Below are positions 25,208-32,737 of a DNA stretch of 64,000 nucleotides, piece by piece. A program made the translations under genes and the position numbers. How positions within the stretch are numbered: the stretch's first letter is position 1; every line of letters starts with the position of its first letter. Source of the stretch: Roseiarcus sp963737365 (GTDB lineage: Bacteria; Pseudomonadota; Alphaproteobacteria; Rhizobiales; Beijerinckiaceae); the NCBI GenBank assembly GCA_963737365.1, contig CAVTSD010000007.1, positions 682,001 through 746,000 of the forward strand, written 5' to 3'. The notes beneath the pieces were generated by a model. The model saw only the letters and a program-made list of their open reading frames with translations, searched no databases and had not been told where the DNA came from.

Positions 25208-25783
25208 TCACCCCATGAGGCCCTGCGCGTTCGCATAGTAGAGCAGCGCGATCGTCTTGGCGTCGGCGATCGCCCCGTTCGCGATCATCGCCAGCGCCTC
25301 GTCGAACGGGACCTCGAGGACCTCGATATGCTCGTCCTCGTCGACGCCGCCGCCCTTTCCGGTCCTGTCCGCCTCGCTGTAGGGCGCGACGAAGCAGGCG
25401 ATCTTTTCGGTCATGCCGCCCGGGCTCATGTAGGCGTCGAAGGCGTGGACCGGCTTGCGGATTACGACGCCCGTCTCCTCAAACGCCTCTCGGATAGCGC
25501 AGACATCGGGCGCGTCGCCGTCCAGCATGCCCGCGCAAGCCTCGATCGTCGCCAGCGCTCCGTCGCTCAGATACGCGCCGGCGCGAAACTGTTTGACCAG
25601 CACGACAACCCGACGTTTGGCGTCGTAGAGCAACACGGCCGCGGCTCTTCCGTGGCGATAGACGTCGTGCTTGAGCGTTCGCGTCGAACCGTCGTCTTCC
25701 GTGACCTCGATCTCCGTTCGGGTCAGATCGAACCGTCCCGTAGCGAGAACCGTGTCGCGGATCACGCGTGCAGCTCTGGCCAT
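25208..25783 (-). CDS. Nudix hydrolase, ADP-sugar/NudK-like
   Basis: A 191-aa Nudix enzyme hydrolysing a nucleoside diphosphate linked to another moiety. The N-terminal antiparallel domain and LKHDVYRHGRAAAVLLYD resemble ADP-ribose/GDP-mannose pyrophosphatases. The Nudix box core is CAIREAFEETGVVI; the Glu seen early in NudK-type boxes appears as Ala in GDAPDVC. A Y-MSPGG-TE motif (YMSPGGMTEKI) follows, typical of NudK/NudF. It ends 8 bp from nothing on its 3' side but begins just 8 bp after the NAD kinase stop, so both are likely cotranscribed. Confidence 0.88.
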   Translation of the reverse strand: MARAARVIRDTVLATGRFDLTRTEIEVTEDDGSTRTLKHDVYRHGRAAAVLLYDAKRRVVVLVKQFRAGAYLSDGALATIEACAGMLDGDAPDVCAIREAFEETGVVIRKPVHAFDAYMSPGGMTEKIACFVAPYSEADRTGKGGGVDEDEHIEVLEVPFDEALAMIANGAIADAKTIALLYYANAQGLMG

Positions 25784-25791
25784 CGGCTCGC

Positions 25792-26580
25792 CTAGTAGCG
25801 GAATTGTTCGGTCAGGATTCGCTCGTCGAGCGAATGGCCGGGATCGTGCAAGAGGACCAGCGAGGTCGCCTTGTCCATCGCCACCTTCACCTCGACGACC
25901 CGACGGATTTCGTTGTGGTCAGCAACAGCGGCGACCGGGCGCTTGTCCGCTTCGAGAACCGTAAGGGTCACCCGTTGGGAATCCCTGAGGAGCGCGCCGC
26001 GCCAACGGCGCGGGCGGAACGGCGAAAGCGGCGTCAGCGCCATCAGGGGCACGCCGAGGGGCAGGATGGGTCCGTTGGCGGAAAGGTTGTAGGCGGTGGA
26101 TCCGGCTGGGGTGGCGACCAGAATGCCGTCGGCGATGAGTTCCTCGAGCTGCACCGTATCGTCAATCTCGATCCGCAGTTTGGCCGCCTGATAGGTCTGC
26201 CGCAACAGCGACACTTCATTGATCGCCCGCGCCGTCGTTTCGACCCCGTTGATGTCGCGGGTGCGCATAATCAGCGGATGGATGATCGACGGCAACGCCA
26301 CTCTGAGCCGTTCCGGCAGCCCCGCTTCGGAATAGTCGTTCATGAGGAAGCCCACTGATCCTCGGTTCATGCCGTAGATCGGCTTCGGCGCCTTCATCGT
26401 CATGTGCAGGGTCTGCAGCATCAGGCCGTCGCCGCCGAGCGCCACGATGACGTCGGCCTCGTCGAACGAGCTATTGCCATAGAGAGCGGTGAGCGTCTCG
26501 AGCGCGTCGTTCGCTTCCTTTGCGCCTGACGAGAGGAAGGCGATCGATAGGCTTCGCGCCATCGGCGTCATGAGCGACAT
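25792..26580 (-). CDS. nadK: NAD kinase
   Basis: A 262-aa enzyme phosphorylating NAD to NADP. The diagnostic GGDG motif is in IVALGGDGLMLQTL, followed by YGMNRGSVGFLMND and the NAD-binding TPAGSTAYNLSANGPILPL. The region following (PLMALTPLSPFRPRRW) is also typical. I chose the ATG at 26580 behind GGGAAGG; a GTG two codons earlier and an ATG at 26562 are alternatives. The Nudix gene follows 8 bp downstream, a sensible pairing since both act on nicotinamide nucleotides or related compounds. Confidence 0.95.
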   Translation of the reverse strand: MSLMTPMARSLSIAFLSSGAKEANDALETLTALYGNSSFDEADVIVALGGDGLMLQTLHMTMKAPKPIYGMNRGSVGFLMNDYSEAGLPERLRVALPSIIHPLIMRTRDINGVETTARAINEVSLLRQTYQAAKLRIEIDDTVQLEELIADGILVATPAGSTAYNLSANGPILPLGVPLMALTPLSPFRPRRWRGALLRDSQRVTLTVLEADKRPVAAVADHNEIRRVVEVKVAMDKATSLVLLHDPGHSLDERILTEQFRY

Positions 26581-26711
26581 CTGCACCTTCCCATAGACGC
26601 CACGCGGACTCTTGGACGAAATGGGCGTTCCAGCGCGTGCTCGCGGGGCGCAGTCTTAGCCGAGCGCGAGCCCGCCTCAAAGTCGAACGCAATTCGAGGG
26701 GGGATCGCCCC

Positions 26712-28298
26712 TTAAGGGACGTGGATTACGGGAGCAGCTCTCGCGCGTCCGAGCCGAACTCGGGGGGACTTCCGAGGGCCCTCGGCGGTCGGCAATTTGA
26801 TCAGGAATCGCGCGCCGCAATAGAAATCGTCGGCCTTGGCCGGCGCAAGAGTGATCGCTCCGCCGTTTCGCGTCACAAGGTCCGCCGCGATCGCGAGCCC
26901 GAGGCCGGCGCCAACGTCGCTTGTGGATTTGTGGAACGGCTCAAAAATGCGCTCGTTCTGGTCAGGCGGAAATCCAGGCCCAGTGTCGCTGATCTCGACC
27001 AGCGCCAGCCCGTCGGTGCGAATGGCCGCAAAGCGAATGGCTTTCGGCCGTCCGTCCGCGGCGCCCTTGGCCATCAGAGCCTGGGCGGCGTTGCGGCCCA
27101 GGTTCTCCAGCACGCGCAGGATGTGGTCCGGGTCCGCATAGACACAAAAGCGAGGCGGAATGTCGATGTTGTAGTCGATCACAGCCTCGTTTTCGGCTTG
27201 CCCGGACTCGACGACCTCTCCGACCAACTCGCTGAGATCGAACCGGCGGCGCGTCGGAGGAAGATCGCGGCTTGCGCCATAGGTGAGCGTCGACTGGCAA
27301 AACTGGATCGCGCGATCGAGGGTCGCGACCAAACGCGGCGCCAGTCGCTGAGCAAGCGGATCGGGGATCGTGGCCAGGCGATCGGAGATGAGCTGCGCGG
27401 CGCTCAGGATGTTGCGCAGATCGTGATTGATGCGCGCAACCGCCATGCCGAGTTCGGCCAGCCGCTTGCCTTGCGCGAGCTCGTGGGCGAGCGACCGCTG
27501 CATCACGGCGAGCGCCGCCTCGGCGCGGCCGATCTCGTTGCCCCGACCGGAAGGCGCAATCACCCGCGAGGCGTCCTGCGGGCTCTCGCCAAAGGCGATG
27601 ATGTTGGAGGTGAGGCGGCGCACCGGCTGAAGCACCATGCGCCACAGCGCCGCCCATAGCACACAGGTGACGACCGCGGCGATGGTCAGCGAAATCGTGA
27701 GGAAATTGTAGGACACGCGCCGCAGCGACTGGACCAGCGTCGACTCGTCGAAGGCGAATTCGATCGCCGGTTGGTTCGCTTGCGCCGGGGCGCTCAGCTT
27801 CACGACCGTTCCGGGCGCGGCGAACAGGGCGTGAAAGGTGGCCGCAATCCCCTCGACAAAGGAATTGTCGTCGGCGGTAATCGATTCGACGTCGGCCAGC
27901 GGGCCGCCCGGGATCACGAATTCGCGGCGTCCTGTCGGCGTCTCGACCGCCATCCATTTCACGTCGACGCTGTTCAGGATCTTTTGCGATAAATCCTGGG
28001 GCGGCGGGGTCGGTCCGGCCAGCCCGAAAGCATCGACCGTGGTCTGAACGGCGCTGATCTTGCCGTGCAGCAACATCTCGCGATGAGCCGTAAGCCGGGT
28101 CACATAGAAGAGGCTCATCGCCAGGAGGACGAAGCTGATCGTTACCGCAAGGACACGCGCCGCGAGCCCGAAGCCGTGAAATGACGGCGCTGCGGGAGGC
28201 GCGCTGGACCGCTCCGCGACGGTGTTTTGGAGCGCAAGCGCGGACGCATCGGCGCGGCCTTCGCTGCTTGCTGGAAGGTCTAGCATCGTCGCGGTCAC
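26712..28298 (-). CDS. Membrane sensor histidine kinase, orphan, coupled to denD
   Basis: A 528-aa sensor kinase. Two membrane helices (about residues 46-66, VLAVTISFVLLAMSLFYVTR, and 200-225) flank a periplasmic sensor region of about 130 residues. A HAMP-like segment follows (PVRRLTSNIIAFGESPQD). The H-box is INHDLRNILSAAQLIS, and the ATPase domain has NLGRNAAQAL, DTGPGFPP and GAGLGLAIAADLV. The GTG start overlaps the denD stop (GTGA), so it is translationally coupled to that dehydrogenase. No response regulator gene is adjacent. An ATG four codons in is a possible alternative start. Signal unknown. Confidence 0.9.
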   Translation of the reverse strand: MTATMLDLPASSEGRADASALALQNTVAERSSAPPAAPSFHGFGLAARVLAVTISFVLLAMSLFYVTRLTAHREMLLHGKISAVQTTVDAFGLAGPTPPPQDLSQKILNSVDVKWMAVETPTGRREFVIPGGPLADVESITADDNSFVEGIAATFHALFAAPGTVVKLSAPAQANQPAIEFAFDESTLVQSLRRVSYNFLTISLTIAAVVTCVLWAALWRMVLQPVRRLTSNIIAFGESPQDASRVIAPSGRGNEIGRAEAALAVMQRSLAHELAQGKRLAELGMAVARINHDLRNILSAAQLISDRLATIPDPLAQRLAPRLVATLDRAIQFCQSTLTYGASRDLPPTRRRFDLSELVGEVVESGQAENEAVIDYNIDIPPRFCVYADPDHILRVLENLGRNAAQALMAKGAADGRPKAIRFAAIRTDGLALVEISDTGPGFPPDQNERIFEPFHKSTSDVGAGLGLAIAADLVTRNGGAITLAPAKADDFYCGARFLIKLPTAEGPRKSPRVRLGRARAAPVIHVP

Positions 28299-29287
28299 GC
28301 CCTCAGGCCGTTCAGTTCGTCCTCAATATGGGCATTGATTATGGCGGAAAAATTGGCGTCCGCTTGAAATCCAAGGCTTTTTGCCCGCGCCGGATCGAAA
28401 TCGCGCGCCCATCCAGCGACGATCCGGATGATCGTTTCGTCAGGCTCGCGGCGGATGAGGGCGACGGTCTTGTCGCCGGCGATGGCGCGCAAAGCCTCGA
28501 TCTGCTCGCCGACCGTGACGCTGACGCCAGGCAGATTGAGCGAGCGGCGAGCGCCCAAGAGCGAGAGATCCAGTTCCGCCGCCCGCAGCAGAAACGAAAC
28601 CGCCGCCCGGGGCGAGGCGTGCCAGTGACGGACGTCTTCGCCGACCGGCAGGATCGCTTCCTTGCCCGCGAGCGGTTCGCGGATGATGCCGGAGAAGAAC
28701 CCGGAAGCCGCCTTGTTGGGCAAGCCGGGCCGAACGCAGATCGTGGGCAGTCGCAATCCAATGCCGTCAAAAAAGCCGCGTCTCGAATAATCGGCGAGCC
28801 AAAGTTCGCAAATCGCCTTTTGGGTTCCGTAGCTGGTCAATGGGGCGGCGAGGAATTCGTCGCCGATCTTGTCGGGAAACGGCGCGCCATAGACGGCGAT
28901 CGATGAGGTGAAGATCAGACGCGGCTTGTAGGCCCCGCCGGACAAAGCCTGCTCATGCCGGATCGCCTCGAATATCGCGTGGGTTCCGCCAAGGTTGATG
29001 GCATAGCCCTTGTCGAAGTCCGCCTCCGCTTCGCCCGAGACGACCGACGCAAGCAAGAAAATCAGGTCGGGACGCGGCGCGACGAGCTTTTGCGCGACGT
29101 AGGAGGCGGCGATGTCAAAGGCGTCGAGGGTCACCGGGAATGGCGCACTGGCTGGCGGCTGAGGCGCGACGACATCGACAAGATGTGCGTTGGTGATCGC
29201 CTTGCCGGCGAGTTTCCCGTCGCGGACCAGGCGCTGAGTCAACTTCCTCCCGATCATGCCCGCCGCGCCGATAATAAGCACCTTCAT
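28295..29287 (-). CDS. denD: D-erythronate dehydrogenase-like NAD-dependent SDR
   Basis: A 330-aa extended short-chain dehydrogenase. Nucleotide-binding motif LIIGAAGMIGRKL, catalytic YGTQKAICELWL (Tyr-x-x-x-Lys), and the family segment GIGLRLPTICVRPG. This pattern is that of DenD, which oxidises D-erythronate to 2-keto-D-erythronate in C4 sugar-acid breakdown. The kinase and isomerase genes that usually accompany it (denK/otnC type) are absent here, so the substrate is uncertain. The ATG at 29287 follows GGGAGAGAGATC. The downstream histidine kinase overlaps by four bases. Confidence 0.82.
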   Translation of the reverse strand: MKVLIIGAAGMIGRKLTQRLVRDGKLAGKAITNAHLVDVVAPQPPASAPFPVTLDAFDIAASYVAQKLVAPRPDLIFLLASVVSGEAEADFDKGYAINLGGTHAIFEAIRHEQALSGGAYKPRLIFTSSIAVYGAPFPDKIGDEFLAAPLTSYGTQKAICELWLADYSRRGFFDGIGLRLPTICVRPGLPNKAASGFFSGIIREPLAGKEAILPVGEDVRHWHASPRAAVSFLLRAAELDLSLLGARRSLNLPGVSVTVGEQIEALRAIAGDKTVALIRREPDETIIRIVAGWARDFDPARAKSLGFQADANFSAIINAHIEDELNGLRA

Positions 29288-29380
29288 ACGATCTCTCTCC
29301 CTTCGCCGCGGCTTGCGATTCCAGTCTCGCGGCCCTCTCGCAATCTAGAGCCGTTTTGCCGCTCTGCATATTCCTGTCGT

Positions 29381-29410
29381 ATTGTCAAATGGAGCAAAGC
29401 ATTGTCAAAT
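29381..29410. promoter_or_regulatory. Two exact 10-bp direct repeats, 20 bp apart, upstream of rlpA-like gene
   Basis: ATTGTCAAAT occurs at 29381-29390 and 29401-29410, start to start 20 bp or about two helix turns. They lie 80-110 bp before the RlpA-like gene in the divergent gap with denD. Regulator half-sites on one helix face commonly show this spacing, but no regulator is identified. Repeats are seen directly; function inferred. Confidence 0.5.
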
Positions 29411-29490
29411 CGGATAATAGCAACGCCTTGTTTTTGCCTCATAGGCTCTCCAAGGGGGCCTGGTAACGCAATGGCAACGAGGTGTAATGA

Positions 29491-29799
29491 ATGCGGAAAT
29501 TCATGTTTGTGTGTGCGGCCATGGTTGGGTTTACGAATGTAGCGGCCGCAAGTGAGTTGGGTATAGCCTCATACTATCTAAATCCACATTACAGCGGACT
29601 GATTGCCGCCCACAAAAGCCTTCCGATGGGAACGCGGGTGAAGGTGGTCAATCTCGACAATGGCCGCAGCGCCATCTTGAAAATCGTTGACCGGGGGCCG
29701 TTCATTCGCGGCCGCGTCATCGACGTCTCGCCGGCCGCTGCCAGCGTGCTCGGCTTCCGCGCCGCGGGCCTCGCGCACGTGCGGCTCGAGCGGGTCTGA
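29491..29799 (+). CDS. Small exported RlpA-like double-psi beta-barrel protein
   Basis: A 102-aa exported protein. The signal peptide (FMFVCAAMVGFTNVAAAS) is followed by a minimal RlpA-like DPBB domain: GIASYY, AAHKSLPMGTRVKVVNLDNG and VDRGPFIRGRVIDVSPAAA, which holds the conserved Asp residues of the lytic-transglycosylase active site. Full RlpA carries an additional SPOR domain, absent here, so it acts without septal glycan targeting by SPOR. A strong hairpin follows 48 bp after the stop. Confidence 0.9.
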   Translation: MRKFMFVCAAMVGFTNVAAASELGIASYYLNPHYSGLIAAHKSLPMGTRVKVVNLDNGRSAILKIVDRGPFIRGRVIDVSPAAASVLGFRAAGLAHVRLERV

Positions 29800-29846
29800 T
29801 CCTCATCAACCGATCGCCTATTCAATGCCGCCCCAGCGTTCCTGCG

Positions 29847-29870
29847 CGCCCCGCGCTTAAGCGCGGGGCG
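29847..29870 (+). terminator. Perfect 24-nt palindromic hairpin after rlpA-like gene
   Basis: A 12-bp GC-rich inverted repeat, CGCCCCGCGCTT and its exact complement, with no loop spacer, lies 47 bp after the RlpA-like stop. The T-rich tail after it is weak (GTCGTTTCGG). It probably ends transcription of the small gene and possibly serves as a barrier to leftward reads from mcd. Structure is direct observation; role is likely. Confidence 0.6.
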
Positions 29871-30003
29871 GCGGTCGTTTCGGGTTGCAGAAAAAAGGAC
29901 TTAAGCGACTGAAATGTCTGGCTCGCGCGCAAAATCGTCCATCGCGCGCTAACGTCGACTTACTACGGTGATCCTGAGTCCCGGCCCCGCGCGCCGAGCG
30001 TGC

Positions 30004-31650
30004 TCAGTTCCCGCCCTCGAGCAACCTGCGCGCGATCACCTGCGCCTGGATCTCGGCTGCGCCCTCGAAAATATTGAGAATGCGCGCGTCGCACAGCACC
30101 CGTGAGATCGGGTATTCGAGCGCAAATCCGTTGCCGCCGTGGATCTGGAGCGCGTTGTCGGCCGCGGCCCAGGCGACGCGCGCGGCGAGGAGCTTCGCAA
30201 TTCCCGCCTCGAGGTCGCAGCGGCGGCCTTCGTCTTTGGCGCGGCCGGCGAAATAGGTGATCTGGCGGGCGATGTGGATCTCGACCGCCATCATCACGAG
30301 CTTGTCGGCGACGCGGGGAAAATGGATGATCGCCTTGCCGAACTGCACCCGCTCCTTGGCGTAGCGGAGCCCGAGCTCGAAGGCGCATTGCGCCACGCCG
30401 ACCGCGCGCGCGGCAGTCTGGATGCGCGCCGACTCGAAAGTTTCCATCAGCTGCTTGAAGCCCTGGCCTTCGACGCCGCCAAGCAGCGCGTCGGCGGGCA
30501 GCCGAAAGCCGTCAAAGGCAATCTCGTATTCCTTCATGCCGCGATAGCCGAGCACTTCGATTTCGCCGCCCGACATGCCCTTGGCTGGAAACGGGTCGGC
30601 GTCGGTCCCGCGCGGCTTCTCGGCCAGAAACATCGACAGGCCCCGATAGCCCCGCTCGTCCGGGTTGGTGCGGACGAGCAGCGTCATCAGGTCGGCGCGC
30701 ACGGGATGGGTGATCCAGGTCTTGGCCCCGCTGACGACATAGTCGTCGCCATCGCGGATCGCGCGGGTGCGCAAGGACGCCAAGTCGGAGCCGGTGTTGG
30801 GCTCGGTGAAAACTGCGGTCGGCAGGATCTCGCCGCTCGCGATCTTGGGCAGGTACTTCTGTTTCTGCGCGTCCGTGCCGCCGAGAAGGATGAGTTCGGC
30901 GGCGATCTCGGAGCGGGTGCCCAGCGAACCCACGCCGATATAGCCGCGCGACAATTCCTCAGACACGACGCACATGGCGACCTTGCCAAGCCCCATGCCG
31001 CCATAGGCCTCCGGGATGGTCAGGCCGAAGACGCCCATTGCGCTCAGGCCCGCAATCACCTCGAGCGGGATATAGGCGTTGGCGCGATGCCAGCTTTGAG
31101 CGTCGGGCGCGACCTCGGCGTCGGCGAAACGGCGCATCTCGCCCCGAATGGCCTCCAGGGTCTCGTCGAGGCCGGGATCGCCGATCGCGCCTTCGCGCGC
31201 GTCCGCGATCAAGGCGGCGAGGGCGGCCCGGTTCTCCAGCGTGTTTCCGGAACCGATCAGGGACGTGACGGCGTCATTGCGAAGCCGTGTGATTTCGTCG
31301 GAATCGAGCCCGAAGTCGGCCGGGCGCAGAGTTTCGCCCTGATTCATCGGGATGGCGGTAAAGATCTGATCGAGATATTCTCCAAGTCCAATGCGCGTCA
31401 GCAGCTGTTCAGTCTCGCCGAATCGTCTCTCCTCCTGCATACGATTGGCGTAGGCGGCCAATTCCTTGATCGCTTCGACATAGGTCGCAAGCCAAGCCAG
31501 CCCGTGGACGGCATGCTGTTCAGTTTCAATCTTGCCGGCGCTCAGCTTGCCGTTTTCGCTCGCTCGGTCGCGCATGGCTTCCAGGGCGCGATCCAGAAGC
31601 CGCTGGGCTGCGAGATGGGCCTCACTGGCAAGGTTGTCGAGCGTCAACAA
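30004..31650 (-). CDS. mcd: Acyl-CoA dehydrogenase, likely (2S)-methylsuccinyl-CoA dehydrogenase
   Basis: A 548-aa flavin acyl-CoA dehydrogenase. A roughly 160-residue helical N-terminal extension precedes the usual ACAD fold (EAYGGMGLGKVAMCVVSEEL, FTEPNTGSDLAS, ESARIQTAARAVGVAQCAFE, IHGGNGFALEYPISRVLCDA). Length and extension match methylsuccinyl-CoA dehydrogenase of the ethylmalonyl-CoA pathway, which regenerates glyoxylate for the serine cycle. A TTG start at 31650 is chosen: it follows GGAGGAG by 7 bp and avoids antisense overlap with YihY beyond. An ATG at residue 103 or so (MNQGETLRP) would cut the extension. Other pathway genes are not in the window, so the specific substrate is inference. 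Confidence 0.8.
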   Translation of the reverse strand: MLTLDNLASEAHLAAQRLLDRALEAMRDRASENGKLSAGKIETEQHAVHGLAWLATYVEAIKELAAYANRMQEERRFGETEQLLTRIGLGEYLDQIFTAIPMNQGETLRPADFGLDSDEITRLRNDAVTSLIGSGNTLENRAALAALIADAREGAIGDPGLDETLEAIRGEMRRFADAEVAPDAQSWHRANAYIPLEVIAGLSAMGVFGLTIPEAYGGMGLGKVAMCVVSEELSRGYIGVGSLGTRSEIAAELILLGGTDAQKQKYLPKIASGEILPTAVFTEPNTGSDLASLRTRAIRDGDDYVVSGAKTWITHPVRADLMTLLVRTNPDERGYRGLSMFLAEKPRGTDADPFPAKGMSGGEIEVLGYRGMKEYEIAFDGFRLPADALLGGVEGQGFKQLMETFESARIQTAARAVGVAQCAFELGLRYAKERVQFGKAIIHFPRVADKLVMMAVEIHIARQITYFAGRAKDEGRRCDLEAGIAKLLAARVAWAAADNALQIHGGNGFALEYPISRVLCDARILNIFEGAAEIQAQVIARRLLEGGN

Positions 31651-31818
31651 GCGTGGCTCCTCCGTTGGGCGCCGTTGCTGCGCCGCAGCATGCGTCGCTG
31701 CTTCCGTGGTTGCAATGCCTCGCCGCGGGTCAGGCTGCGTAAATTCGGCCTTTCGCGGGTGGCGCTCGCCACCCAGCCGGGCCAAAATGGCCGCTGATCC
31801 GGGGAGGGTCGAGCGAGG

Positions 31819-32661
31819 GTGAACGCACGCCTGAAAATCATCTGGCAGGCGGCGGAGAAGTTCGCCGCCGATGACGGCTGGGCGATCGCCAGCTACATCG
31901 GGCTGACTTTGCTCACGTCCTTGTTCCCGTTCCTCATTTTCGTTGCTGCGGTTGCGGGATTTTTTGGCTCGAGCGACCTCGCCCATGAGGCGGCGAAACT
32001 CGTCTTTGCCGAATGGCCGGAGATGGTGGCGCGTCCGATCTCGGAAGAGGTGGAGCGCGTTCTGACGACCCCCCGCAGCGGCGGATTGCTGACTTTCGGC
32101 GCGATTTTCTCGTTTTATTTCGCTTCGAGCGCCATCGAAGCGCTCAGGGTCGGGCTCAATCGCGCCTATGGTCTGATCGAACCGAGACCATGGTGGATGC
32201 TCAGGCTCCAGTCGCTCGGGCTGGTGCTGATCGGCTCGTTCGCTCTGCTCGCGCTGGCCTTTCTGGTCGTGCTCGGGCCCCTGATTGTGGACACCCTCGC
32301 GACCTTCTTTCCTTCGGTTGAGCAGGCGCACAGTCTGCTCACCTTCGTCCGCATCGGGGTCGCGGCTTTGATGCTGGCGAGCTCCCTTGTCCTGGCTCAC
32401 CTCATCCTCCCTGCTCACCGGGTCGGTTTTCGCGATATCCTGCCGGGCGTAACGATGACCTTCGTCGCCAGCATCGCCTTTGGCGAAGCCTTCGGCTTCT
32501 ATCTAAGCGAGTATTTGCGCAACTATATCTCGACCTATGCGGGCCTGGCCTCCGTCATGATCGCGCTGGTCTATCTTTATTGGGTGGCGCTCTTGTTCGT
32601 GTTCGGCGGCGAGCTTAACGCAGCGATCATCAGGGCGCGTCAGGCTCGGACAGCGATCTGA
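31819..32661 (+). CDS. YihY/BrkB-family inner-membrane protein
   Basis: A 280-aa polytopic membrane protein with about six helices (GLTLLTSLFPFLIFVAAVAG, GLVLIGSFALLALAFLVVLG, ASVMIALVYLYWVALLFVFG). The ending FGGELNAAIIRAR matches the YihY/BrkB family. The family is often called ribonuclease BN by old annotation, but that is wrong for this membrane group. Function unknown; envelope role likely. GTG start at 31819 behind GGGAGGGTCGAGCGAGG. Its start is divergent from mcd, 168 bp apart. Confidence 0.9.
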   Translation: MNARLKIIWQAAEKFAADDGWAIASYIGLTLLTSLFPFLIFVAAVAGFFGSSDLAHEAAKLVFAEWPEMVARPISEEVERVLTTPRSGGLLTFGAIFSFYFASSAIEALRVGLNRAYGLIEPRPWWMLRLQSLGLVLIGSFALLALAFLVVLGPLIVDTLATFFPSVEQAHSLLTFVRIGVAALMLASSLVLAHLILPAHRVGFRDILPGVTMTFVASIAFGEAFGFYLSEYLRNYISTYAGLASVMIALVYLYWVALLFVFGGELNAAIIRARQARTAI

Positions 32662-32737
32662 TGCAAAGAGCGAGTCGCCGCGCTACATCACCGATTTGTC
32701 CGGTCGAATCGCCACCGGTCGGAGGGACATTTTGAAC

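Noticed and set aside
26637..27659. 340-codon plus-strand frame
   Set aside because: Antisense to the histidine kinase; no motif.
30139..31797. 552-codon plus-strand frame
   Set aside because: Antisense to mcd, with no recognised domain and Gly/Arg/Asp-rich shadow composition.
31651..32418. N-terminal extension of the acyl-CoA dehydrogenase frame across the YihY gene
   Set aside because: Antisense to a well-supported membrane protein gene; charged, low-complexity composition; TTG at 31650 with GGAGGAG is a better start.
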